Shown here: in pieces, positions 1-5,066 of the stretch
How the letters are laid out: each line of letters opens with the position of its first letter
Numbering within the stretch: the stretch's first letter is position 1
Source: Chloroflexota bacterium
Lineage (GTDB): Bacteria; Chloroflexota; FW602-bin22; JAMCYS01
Assembly (NCBI GenBank): GCA_021847625.1
Contig: JAJZQK010000322.1
Location: 1 to 5,089 of the forward strand
DNA: 5,089 nucleotides
Reading direction: 5' to 3'
Position numbers and translations under genes: made by a program
The notes under the pieces: generated by a model
What the model saw: the letters and a program-made list of their open reading frames with translations, nothing else
The model's database searches: none
Told to the model about the DNA's origin: nothing

Positions 1-1
1 A

Positions 2-277
2 ACCCATCTGGCGGTGTACCTCCAGGCAGGCGGCGGCAATCTTCTCCGCCGTCTTGGCCAGGTCCTCGGGCTTGTAGGCGGGCGGCTCGACGATGGGCGG
101 GCCTGTCACCTCGCCCCGGTAGCTTGGCCGGCGGGTCCGCTCGGGTGGCGGCGGGGGGCCCCGCCGCCCTTCCTCGCGCCGGCCGGGACGCTCTTCGCGC
201 CGGTCGCGCCCGCGGTCCCTGTCACGGTCCCCATCGCGACCCCTGTCGCGGTCCCTGTCTCCACGCTCTCTATCCAT
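2..277 (-). CDS. GxxExxR-family protein with Arg/Asp-rich repeat head (partial, C-terminus off the left edge)
   Basis: Only the first 92 codons are visible. The start is ATG at 277, with GGAGG 7 bases upstream (285-289), 3 bases after the acetate kinase stop, so the two are probably translationally coupled. Residues 2-30 are almost entirely Asp, Arg, Glu and Gly and contain the decapeptide GDRDRDRGRD twice in tandem (residues 6-15 and 16-25). A Pro/Arg-rich linker follows to about residue 70. From about residue 74 the text KTAEKIAAACLEVHRQMG matches the opening helix of the GxxExxR family (PF13366), whose members typically read 'IIGAAIEVHRxLGPGLLESVYE'. That family is related in fold to PD-(D/E)XK nucleases but has no settled function. 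The charged head is not usual for the family and looks disordered and possibly nucleic-acid binding, which is inference. The domain call rests on about 18 residues, because the diagnostic Gly-Glu-Arg positions lie outside the window. Confidence 0.68.
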   Translation of the reverse strand, partial: MDRERGDRDRDRGRDGDRDRDRGRDRREERPGRREEGRRGPPPPPERTRRPSYRGEVTGPPIVEPPAYKPEDLAKTAEKIAAACLEVHRQMG

Positions 278-280
278 CGT

Positions 281-1474
281 CTAGCCTCCGATCACCTTGA
301 CGGTCTCTCTGGCGACAATAATCTCCTCGTTCGTGGGCACGACGAAGACCTTGACCCGGGCATCGTCCGGGGAGATGATCGCCTCCCGGGCGCTCACCTC
401 GTCTTTGGCGGGGTCGAGGGCAATGCCGAGAAACTCCAGCCCCTCGCAGATGCGCCTGCGCATCGCCACCCCCCGTTCGCCGATCCCGCCGGCAAAGGCC
501 AGGGCGTCCACGCCTCCGAGGGCGGCGGCATAGGCGCCGATGTACTTCTTCACATCATAGGCGAAGACCTCCAGGGCTAGGGCGGCCCGTCTGTGGCCGT
601 TGGCCGCCGCCTCCTCGAGGTCGCGGACGTCGCCGCTCAGGCCGGAAATGCCGAGCAGTCCGGATTCCTTGCCCAGGGCCTGCTTCACCTCGGCCAGCGA
701 CAGGCCCGCGCGCTCCATCATGAAGGGCACGATCCAGACGTCGACGTCGCCGTGGCGGTTGGACATCGACGTTCCCGCCTGGGGCGAGAAGCCCATGCTC
801 GTGTCGATCGAGTGCCCACCCTTCACCGCGCAGAGGGATGAACTGCCCCCCAGATGGCAGGTGATGATGCGCAGGTCCGCCGCCGGCTGCCCCAGCAGTT
901 GGGCCGTGCGCTCGGCAACGTAGCGGTGGGAGGCACCGTGGAAGCCGTAGCGCCGGATGCCGTACTTCTCGTACCACTCGTAGGGCACGCCGTAGAGGAA
1001 GGCGCGTTCTGGTAGCGTCTGGTGGAAGGATGTCTCGAACACGCCCACGAGCGGGGTTGTCGGCAGCAAGCGCATGAAGATGCGAATGGCCTGGATGTAG
1101 GGCGGATTGTGGGCTGGGGCGATGGCCGAGTACTCCTCCAACGCCTCGAGCACGCTGCCGTCGATGCGCAGCGAGCCCGTCACCGGCCCCCCGTGCACGA
1201 CCTTGAAGCCGACCGCGCCCAGGTCACTAAGCCGGTCGAGGACGCCCGTCTCCGGGTGGCACAGCGAGTCGACGGCGAGCCGCACGGCGGCGCTATAGTC
1301 GCGCACCCGCAGTTCGCGGGAAATCGGCTCCTTGCCGGTCGTCTGATAGTTGAATATGGCGTGGTCGCTGCCCACCCGTTCGATACGGCCGAGGGCGAGC
1401 GTGGATTCGTTGTCCATTTCCAACAGGCGGAACTTCAGCGAAGTGCTGCCCACGTTGGAAAGCAAAACGCGCAT
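281..1474 (-). CDS. ackA: Acetate kinase family protein (acetate/propionate/acyl kinase), divergent active site
   Basis: Predicted to catalyse acyl phosphate + ADP = carboxylate + ATP in the cytosol, acting on the product of the phosphotransacylase just upstream. The 397 residues equal the normal acetate kinase length and align almost without gaps to Methanosarcina thermophila AckA as I recall it. Visible landmarks are the N-terminal NVGSTSLKF motif (N7, S10, S12, K14), VHGG at 93-96, the HNPP motif at 122-125, FHQT at 150-153, RRYGFHGASH at 174-183 (catalytic-site His179), TSMGFSP at 225-231, Arg240, Arg284, GGIGE at 329-333 and PTNEE at 380-384. Four usually conserved positions differ: Lys91 for Arg91, Pro97 for Glu97, Glu147 for Asp148 and Gly210 for Asn211. 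The start is ATG at 1474, because AGGAGG sits 9 bases upstream. An ATG at 1522 would add 16 non-homologous residues and has poor spacing. The stop is TAG. Family membership is near certain; acetate as the substrate is not, and propionate, butyrate or a branched acid are alternatives. Confidence 0.92.
   Translation of the reverse strand: MRVLLSNVGSTSLKFRLLEMDNESTLALGRIERVGSDHAIFNYQTTGKEPISRELRVRDYSAAVRLAVDSLCHPETGVLDRLSDLGAVGFKVVHGGPVTGSLRIDGSVLEALEEYSAIAPAHNPPYIQAIRIFMRLLPTTPLVGVFETSFHQTLPERAFLYGVPYEWYEKYGIRRYGFHGASHRYVAERTAQLLGQPAADLRIITCHLGGSSSLCAVKGGHSIDTSMGFSPQAGTSMSNRHGDVDVWIVPFMMERAGLSLAEVKQALGKESGLLGISGLSGDVRDLEEAAANGHRRAALALEVFAYDVKKYIGAYAAALGGVDALAFAGGIGERGVAMRRRICEGLEFLGIALDPAKDEVSAREAIISPDDARVKVFVVPTNEEIIVARETVKVIGG
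285..289 (-). promoter_or_regulatory. Ribosome binding site of the GxxExxR gene
   Basis: GGAGG on the minus strand ends 7 bases before the ATG at 277 and lies inside the last codons of the upstream kinase gene. It fixes the start and supports coupled translation of the two genes. Confidence 0.75.
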
Positions 1475-1483
1475 GGCGGCGGA

Positions 1484-1489
1484 CCTCCT
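1484..1489 (-). promoter_or_regulatory. Ribosome binding site deciding the acetate kinase start
   Basis: AGGAGG on the minus strand, followed by T, lies 9 bases before the ATG at 1474. It is the strongest Shine-Dalgarno in the window and rules in favour of the shorter start, which begins directly with the conserved MRVLLSNVGS strand. Confidence 0.8.
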
Positions 1490-1525
1490 AGCGTCGGTGT
1501 GTACATACGGCGTCGGCTCCATCCT

Positions 1526-1586
1526 CTGCCGGGCCTGGGCGGCAGCGCACGGACCGTCTTGGCGGTTAGCTCAGGTCGCCCGGCAG
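1526..1586 (-). repeat. Inverted repeat in the spacer between phosphotransacylase and kinase genes
   Basis: A perfect 9-base inverted repeat, CTGCCGGGC (1578-1586) with GCCCGGCAG (1526-1534) on the minus strand, encloses 43 bases. The upstream arm (1577-1588) can instead pair with CGCCCAGGC (1533-1541), giving 5 plus 4 pairs around a 3-base bulge, and the two pairings exclude each other. Neither is followed by a U-tract, so this is not a classical terminator. It ends about 50 bases before the kinase start and does not cover its Shine-Dalgarno. It could tune expression or mRNA decay between the two genes, or be chance in GC-rich DNA. I see no convincing promoter in this 119-base spacer. Confidence 0.35.
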
Positions 1587-1593
1587 GCGCGGA

Positions 1594-2517
1594 TCAAGCC
1601 TCGCCAGATTGGGTTGCCAGTAGAGCGAGAGCCATCGAGTTGACCTTGGTCTCGGCCGGCTCGGCCCTGGAGATGAGAAGGATCGGCACCTTCGCCCCCT
1701 GGATGATGCCGCCGACCTTGCCCCCGGCGAAGTAGATGATGCAGCGCAGCATGATATTGGCCGCCTCGATGTCGGGGCAGAGGAAGACGTCGGCCTTGCC
1801 GGTGACGGGGCTCTGGAAGCCCTTCTGTTCCGCCGCTACCTCGCTCAAGGCCAGGTCCAGGGCCATGGGGCCCTCGACGATGGCACCCTTGATCTGGCCG
1901 CGGCGGGCCATCAGCGTCAGGTTGGCGGCGTCGACCGTGGCCGGCATCTCGGGGTTGATGAACTCGAAGGCGGTCAGCGCGGCTACCTTCGGCTGGCGAA
2001 TGCCGACCACCCGGGCCGTGGCGACGGCGTTCTCGATCATCTGGGCCTTCTGCAGCAGCGTCGGGGCGATGTTTATCGAGGCGTCGCTCAGCACCATTAG
2101 GCGGTCGAAGCCCGGCACCTCGAAGACGATGGTGCCGCTGAGCAGATGGCCGGTGCGCAGACCCATGTCGCGGTCGAGCACGGCTCGGATGAGGTCGGCG
2201 GTGTTGGCCTTGCCCTTCATGATCATATCGACCTCGCCCCTGGCCGCCAGCTCGACGGCCTTGCGCGTGGCCAGAAGCCAGTCGGGCTCGTCGATCACGC
2301 GGGTCGGGTCCAAGGCCAGGCCCTCCTCGGCGGCCAGGGCCGCAACCTTCTCGCCATCGCCCACCAGCACGGCCTCGACGAGGCCTAGGTCCTGGCCTTC
2401 CTTGATCGCCTTGATGATCTCCCGCTCTTGGGCGACGGCCACCGACATCTTACGGGGGCCGTGTTTGCGCGCCTCGGCGATGAGCGATTTGAAGTCTCGC
2501 AGCGGTTGCTCCATCAT
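1594..2517 (-). CDS. ptb: Phosphate butyryltransferase / phosphate acetyltransferase family enzyme
   Basis: Predicted to catalyse acyl-CoA + phosphate = acyl phosphate + CoA, feeding the kinase gene downstream for ATP formation or, in reverse, acid activation. The 307 residues are the normal length for Ptb-type enzymes of the PTA_PTB family (PF01515) and shorter than a full two-domain Pta. Motifs include MKGKANTADLIRAVLD at 100-115, the Ptb-style segment VFEVPGFDRLMVLSDASINI at 131-150 followed by APTLLQKAQMIENAV, EGPMALDLALS at 215-225 (compare DGPLALDNAIS of Clostridium Ptb), and the C-terminal GKADVFLCPDIEAANIM (240-256), GAKVPILLISRA (274-285) and ETKVNSMALAL (289-299). It looks cytosolic, with no signal peptide. 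The start is one of two adjacent ATGs (2517 or 2514); AAGGAG lies 11 bases before the first, which I chose. The stop is TGA. The acyl chain preferred cannot be read from sequence, so butyryl, propionyl, isobutyryl and acetyl are all possible. Confidence 0.92.
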   Translation of the reverse strand: MMEQPLRDFKSLIAEARKHGPRKMSVAVAQEREIIKAIKEGQDLGLVEAVLVGDGEKVAALAAEEGLALDPTRVIDEPDWLLATRKAVELAARGEVDMIMKGKANTADLIRAVLDRDMGLRTGHLLSGTIVFEVPGFDRLMVLSDASINIAPTLLQKAQMIENAVATARVVGIRQPKVAALTAFEFINPEMPATVDAANLTLMARRGQIKGAIVEGPMALDLALSEVAAEQKGFQSPVTGKADVFLCPDIEAANIMLRCIIYFAGGKVGGIIQGAKVPILLISRAEPAETKVNSMALALLATQSGEA

Positions 2518-2528
2518 CCTACCGTAGT

Positions 2529-2534
2529 CTCCTT
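2529..2534 (-). promoter_or_regulatory. Ribosome binding site of the phosphotransacylase gene
   Basis: AAGGAG on the minus strand lies 11 bases before the ATG at 2517 and 14 before the ATG at 2514, so the upstream ATG is favoured. It sits entirely in the 23-base gap after the carbonic-anhydrase-like frame. Confidence 0.65.
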
Positions 2535-2540
2535 GTGTGC

Positions 2541-2894
2541 TCAGTCGTTCGATGCGAAGAGGGTTTTGTATTGTTTGGCCTTGGCGACGACGCGGTTCAA
2601 TTCCTCGCGCACCTGCCGCGGCTCCTCCGGCTTCGGGTCGCGGGCCACGCGAGCGGGGGCGCCCAAGACGAGCTTGCCCGGGGGCAGCTGCGAGCGGGGA
2701 GGGACGACCGAGCCGGCCGCGACGACCGTCTCCCGGCCGACGACCGCCCCGTCGAGGACGATGGCGCCGATGCCGACGAGGGCCCCTTCCTCAACCTCGC
2801 AGCCGTGCAGAATGGCCCCGTGGCTCGCATTATAGCACGGGCCATCCGCCGAACGGTACCGGCGCTTCCCGGCCGCGCATTTGCCAGCGGGCAA
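2541..2894 (-). CDS. C-terminal fragment of a gamma-carbonic-anhydrase-like hexapeptide protein (N-terminally truncated, probable remnant)
   Basis: From residue 24 (base 2825) to the TGA stop the frame reads as the second half of a gamma-class carbonic anhydrase/YrdA-like left-handed beta-helix. SHGAILHGC at 24-32 carries two of the three expected zinc-ligand histidines (His25, His30). It is followed by hexapeptide turns such as ALVGIGAIVLDGAVVG (38-53) and TVVAAGSVVPP (56-66), then PPGKLVLGAPARVAR and a closing C-terminal helix. Family members run to about 170 residues or more. Here the first 70-80 residues, with the first ligand histidine, are absent. An in-frame TGA lies at 2919-2921, the only start codon is TTG at 2894 without a clear Shine-Dalgarno, and residues 1-23 show no family resemblance. 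Neither other minus-strand frame restores the missing half, so a deletion or rearrangement is likelier than one frameshift. The remaining coding part is clean, so the loss may be recent or a short product may still be made. The transacylase gene follows after 23 bases. Confidence 0.6.
   Translation of the reverse strand: MPAGKCAAGKRRYRSADGPCYNASHGAILHGCEVEEGALVGIGAIVLDGAVVGRETVVAAGSVVPPRSQLPPGKLVLGAPARVARDPKPEEPRQVREELNRVVAKAKQYKTLFASND
2829..2837 (-). promoter_or_regulatory. Candidate extended -10 promoter (TGCTATAAT) for the ptb-ackA genes
   Basis: The minus strand reads TGCTATAAT, an exact match to the sigma-70 extended -10 consensus TGnTATAAT. No good -35 box is seen at 16-18 bases (the hexamers there read like ACCGTT), which extended -10 promoters can tolerate. 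Transcription would begin near 2822, inside the carbonic-anhydrase-like frame, leaving a leader of about 300 bases before ptb. In DNA this GC-rich such a match is uncommon, but it overlaps sequence that may be coding, so it is a candidate only. Confidence 0.4.
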
Positions 2895-2895
2895 A
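2880..2895 (-). repeat. Small inverted repeat at the TTG start of the carbonic-anhydrase-like frame
   Basis: The minus strand reads TTTGCCCGCTGGCAAA: 6-base perfect arms with a 4-base loop. It lies just downstream of the larger hairpin and includes the only possible start codon (TTG, 2892-2894), so folding would hinder initiation there. Confidence 0.4.
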
Positions 2896-2897
2896 CG

Positions 2898-2930
2898 ATA
2901 GGGGCCCGAGACTGGTCCTCAGGCCCCTAT
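2898..2930 (-). terminator. Strong hairpin between phosphodiesterase and carbonic-anhydrase-like genes (terminator-like, no long U-tract)
   Basis: Perfect 9-base arms ATAGGGGCC and GGCCCCTAT are extended inward by one U-G pair and three more pairs (GAG with CTC), leaving a 7-base loop. The extra U-G pair exists only in the minus-strand transcript; on the plus strand the same position is a C-A mismatch, so the structure best fits RNA made in the direction of the genes. It is followed by CGUUUG, a weak U-run, so it could act as a terminator, a pause or a 3'-end stabiliser for the phosphodiesterase mRNA. Confidence 0.5.
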
Positions 2931-2982
2931 GTGGGGAAGCGGGGGTGCTCATCCTCGCCCAGGGGAAGACGGAGACGCGGGC

Positions 2983-3003
2983 GGCAGGGGGCAAGCCCCT
3001 GCC
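2983..3003 (-). repeat. GC-rich hairpin just after the phosphodiesterase stop (possible 3'-end or REP-like element)
   Basis: Eight-base perfect arms, GGCAGGGG and CCCCTGCC, surround a 5-base loop (CTTGC on the minus strand). It begins 23 bases after the TAG at 3027-3029. No U-tract follows; the next bases are pyrimidine-rich (GCCCGCGTCTCCGTCTTCCC). It may act with the hairpin at 2898-2930 to end or protect the upstream transcript, or it may be one copy of a dispersed palindromic repeat. Confidence 0.45.
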
Positions 3004-3026
3004 CTACGGTCCGGCTGGGACGAATC

Positions 3027-5015
3027 CTAGCAGGGGATCGTCTCTTCCTTCAGGAGGCCCCACTCGTAGAGATGCTTCTGCATCCAATCCTTGTAATGCT
3101 TCGTCGGGCCGTAGGCGGGGGTCGTCGCCGGCAGCTTGTAGTCGGCCTCGTGCCCCTCGAACAGGTCGTAGGCGACGTTGCCCTGGCTCTGGGCCGGCGG
3201 CTGGATGCCCAGGATATGGCACAGCGTCGGCGTGACGTCGACCAGCTTCATATGGCCGATCTTGTCGGCGGGCCGCTCGTAGCCCTTCTTGATGCCCGGG
3301 CCGGCGATGGTGAAGATGGCCTTCTCCGTGCCGTACTGGCTCTCTGCCGTTGGGATCATCCGGCCATGGCCGGAGACTACCTGACCGTTGTTATCGGCTA
3401 CCGCCACCGGGCTGTCCTTCTTGCCCATGTTGTAGCCCTCTTCGAGCACGACGACCACGTCGCCCACCTGATCGCCCCAGAGGCCGATCAGCTCGGCGTC
3501 ACGTTTGGTCAGGGCCAGGGCCACCGGGGTCATCTGCAGCTTGTCGTCCACCCACGTGCGCAGCTCGCGCACGAGGTCGCGCTGGATCTGCTTCTTCTCG
3601 GCGGCGAACTTGTCGTTGACGAAGATGTTGAAGGTGTCAATGAAGACGCCCTCGCGCAGCCACACCTTGCTCTTGTCCCAATCGATCTTGTCGTACCAGC
3701 CGTGGGTGAAGTTCGTCTTCGGCGTGGTCGGGTCCTTGAAGACCAGGAAGCCCTTGTCGCAAAGGAACTTCTCCATGAAGACGATTCTGTTCACAGGGGA
3801 GCAGCCGTGGTCGGAGATGAGGATCACGTAGTCGTCCTCGGTGACTCCCTCCAGCAGCGTCGCCATCATGCGATCGACGGCCTGGTAGGCCTGGCGCACC
3901 ATGTCCCAATGCTTCTTGGCCTCCTCCGGGTTGTAGCGGAACCACTCCGGGTTGAGGTGGGCCAGGTGGAAGTGGTTGATGTCGTCCAGGAAGTGCCAGT
4001 GGCAGAAGAACATATCGCAGTCCTTCTCCTTTGTCATGTAGAGGGCGGCCTTGGCGAACCACTGGGCCTGATAGTCGGCCTCTTCGACGCACGTCTTGTA
4101 GTCGAGGATGCCGAGCACGTTGAACATCTGGCTGACGTATTCCTGGTAGGGCCCGATCTTGTCGATCAACTCCTTGCCGATCTCATCGGGATTGGAGAAG
4201 CCGGTGGTCGGGAAGATCTGGGAGCGGTAGAGCTTAAGGTGCTTGCCGTCGGCGGAGAGGCCGGTCACTTTGAAGCGCACCGTGCCCTGGCGGTCGCCAA
4301 ACGTCTCGGTAGACCACTCGCTCCACTCGCCAACCTTGCTTTCGGCGACCTTCGTGGCCAGGTCCTTCTCCCGGCAGACGACGACGCGGTCGTAGCCGTT
4401 TGCCCCGCCCAGCACGAGCACCTGCCAGTTCTGCGTCTCCGATTCCTCCTTGGCGGTGACGGGGATCTCCGTCTCCAGGGGCTGCGGCCCGCCGCTGGGC
4501 AGTCCCTTCCAGCCCTGGGCGGGCGTCAGCGCCACTTCCTTGAGGCTCTCGCTCTCGACGTTACGGTCGGTGGTGTAGGCCTCGGCCGTCGCGATCTCGA
4601 AGGGACAGGCGCCGAAGGCGGGGCCGGCGTTGCCGTCGATGATATAGCCTTCCTTGAGGCGCGAGGGCATCGAGCCGGGGTAATGGATCACAGCGCTCTT
4701 GACGCCCTGGCGCTCGGCGGCCTGCCAGATGAACTCGGCGCTGATGCCCAGCGAGGTCAGCGAGGAGACGTCCTGGCCGTCGGGCATGGTAATGAACCAG
4801 GAGACGGCGCCGTGGGTGCCGGTGTTAGCGCCGGTGGCGATCACCGGCCAGTTGTTTGCTGTGTAGGAGGGGAAGGAGGCCAGCGCCATTCCCGCGGAGG
4901 AGCGCTCCAGCAGCTTGGCGATGGTGGGTAGCGACCCTTCATTCGCGAAGTACTTGGTCAGGGGGAGGACCATCTGGTCCACGCCCATCACGTAGATCTT
5001 GCCTTTCTTCGTCAC
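3027..5015 (-). CDS. Alkaline phosphatase superfamily protein, type I phosphodiesterase/nucleotide pyrophosphatase-like
   Basis: A predicted metal-dependent phosphodiesterase or phosphatase of the AlkP superfamily (PF01663-like); the substrate cannot be inferred. Numbering from the GTG at 5015 gives 662 residues. The N-terminal strand KIYVMGVDQM supplies metal-ligand Asp13. SYTANNWPVIATGANTGTHG (51-70) carries the predicted nucleophile Thr52. DDINHF (344-349) supplies Asp344 or Asp345 and His348, SDHG (401-404) supplies Asp402 and His403, and GHGRM (549-553) supplies His550. VDVTPTLCHILGI (592-604) is the usual C-terminal helix. So the full two-metal set appears present. Residues about 135-320, between the nucleophile and the DDINHF motif, look like a large inserted beta-rich region, which would make it longer than compact relatives. 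There is no signal peptide or membrane segment, so it is probably cytosolic. I prefer the GTG at 5015, six bases after AAGGAG, over the GTG at 5033, which would add six residues (VAKEST) and lacks a good ribosome site. The stop is TAG, followed by hairpins. Confidence 0.88.
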   Translation of the reverse strand: MTKKGKIYVMGVDQMVLPLTKYFANEGSLPTIAKLLERSSAGMALASFPSYTANNWPVIATGANTGTHGAVSWFITMPDGQDVSSLTSLGISAEFIWQAAERQGVKSAVIHYPGSMPSRLKEGYIIDGNAGPAFGACPFEIATAEAYTTDRNVESESLKEVALTPAQGWKGLPSGGPQPLETEIPVTAKEESETQNWQVLVLGGANGYDRVVVCREKDLATKVAESKVGEWSEWSTETFGDRQGTVRFKVTGLSADGKHLKLYRSQIFPTTGFSNPDEIGKELIDKIGPYQEYVSQMFNVLGILDYKTCVEEADYQAQWFAKAALYMTKEKDCDMFFCHWHFLDDINHFHLAHLNPEWFRYNPEEAKKHWDMVRQAYQAVDRMMATLLEGVTEDDYVILISDHGCSPVNRIVFMEKFLCDKGFLVFKDPTTPKTNFTHGWYDKIDWDKSKVWLREGVFIDTFNIFVNDKFAAEKKQIQRDLVRELRTWVDDKLQMTPVALALTKRDAELIGLWGDQVGDVVVVLEEGYNMGKKDSPVAVADNNGQVVSGHGRMIPTAESQYGTEKAIFTIAGPGIKKGYERPADKIGHMKLVDVTPTLCHILGIQPPAQSQGNVAYDLFEGHEADYKLPATTPAYGPTKHYKDWMQKHLYEWGLLKEETIPC

Positions 5016-5021
5016 TGTACT

Positions 5022-5027
5022 CTCCTT
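5022..5027 (-). promoter_or_regulatory. Ribosome binding site deciding the phosphodiesterase start
   Basis: AAGGAG on the minus strand ends 6 bases before the GTG at 5015. If translation began at the GTG at 5033, this site would lie inside the coding region, which argues for the shorter start. The TAA of the small frame at 5026-5052 overlaps it. Confidence 0.65.
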
Positions 5028-5052
5028 AGCCACGTTTTATGAGACCCTGCAT
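5026..5052 (-). CDS. Possible 8-codon leader frame (MQGLIKRG) ahead of the phosphodiesterase gene
   Basis: An ATG at 5052 with AAAGGAG 9 bases upstream (5062-5068) opens an 8-residue frame, MQGLIKRG. Its TAA overlaps the AAGGAG of the phosphodiesterase gene. The arrangement suits translational coupling or a leader peptide. It has no codon run of one amino acid that would suggest classical attenuation. At this length chance is a serious alternative; alternatively the frame could be the tail of a longer upstream gene, since it stays open to the window edge. Confidence 0.25.
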   Translation of the reverse strand: MQGLIKRG

Positions 5053-5066
5053 TCGTCGCGTCTCCT

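Noticed and set aside
14..580. Plus-strand frame over the kinase C-terminus and the GxxExxR gene.
   Set aside because: Its low-complexity Pro/Val/Ala text is the mirror of the Arg/Asp repeat, and the minus strand has well-supported genes there.
1496..1512. The AT-richer stretch CCGTATGTACACACC as a kinase promoter.
   Set aside because: No credible -10/-35 pair is present, and the transcript start would fall too close to the ribosome site.
1475..1522. Longer start (ATG at 1522) for the kinase.
   Set aside because: It adds 16 residues unlike any acetate kinase and lacks a spaced Shine-Dalgarno, while AGGAGG precedes the ATG at 1474.
281..2517. A bacterial microcompartment locus, suggested by the phosphotransacylase and kinase pair.
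   Set aside because: No shell protein, aldehyde dehydrogenase or encapsulation peptide is visible, and the transacylase is Ptb-type, not PduL.
2822..3026. A frameshifted N-terminal half of the carbonic anhydrase in the spacer.
   Set aside because: I read all three minus-strand frames just upstream of 2825; they hit stops or give non-hexapeptide text, so a single frameshift does not explain the truncation.
2535..4931. A very long open frame (798 codons) on the plus strand, antisense to the phosphodiesterase.
   Set aside because: It runs across two genes and a spacer, has an odd Val/Leu/Gly/Asp-rich composition typical of the mirror of GC-rich codons, shows no recognisable motifs, and the opposite strand has a clear enzyme with all catalytic motifs.
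5016..5033. Longer start (GTG at 5033) for the phosphodiesterase.
   Set aside because: No good ribosome site lies upstream of it, and the strong AAGGAG would fall inside the gene.
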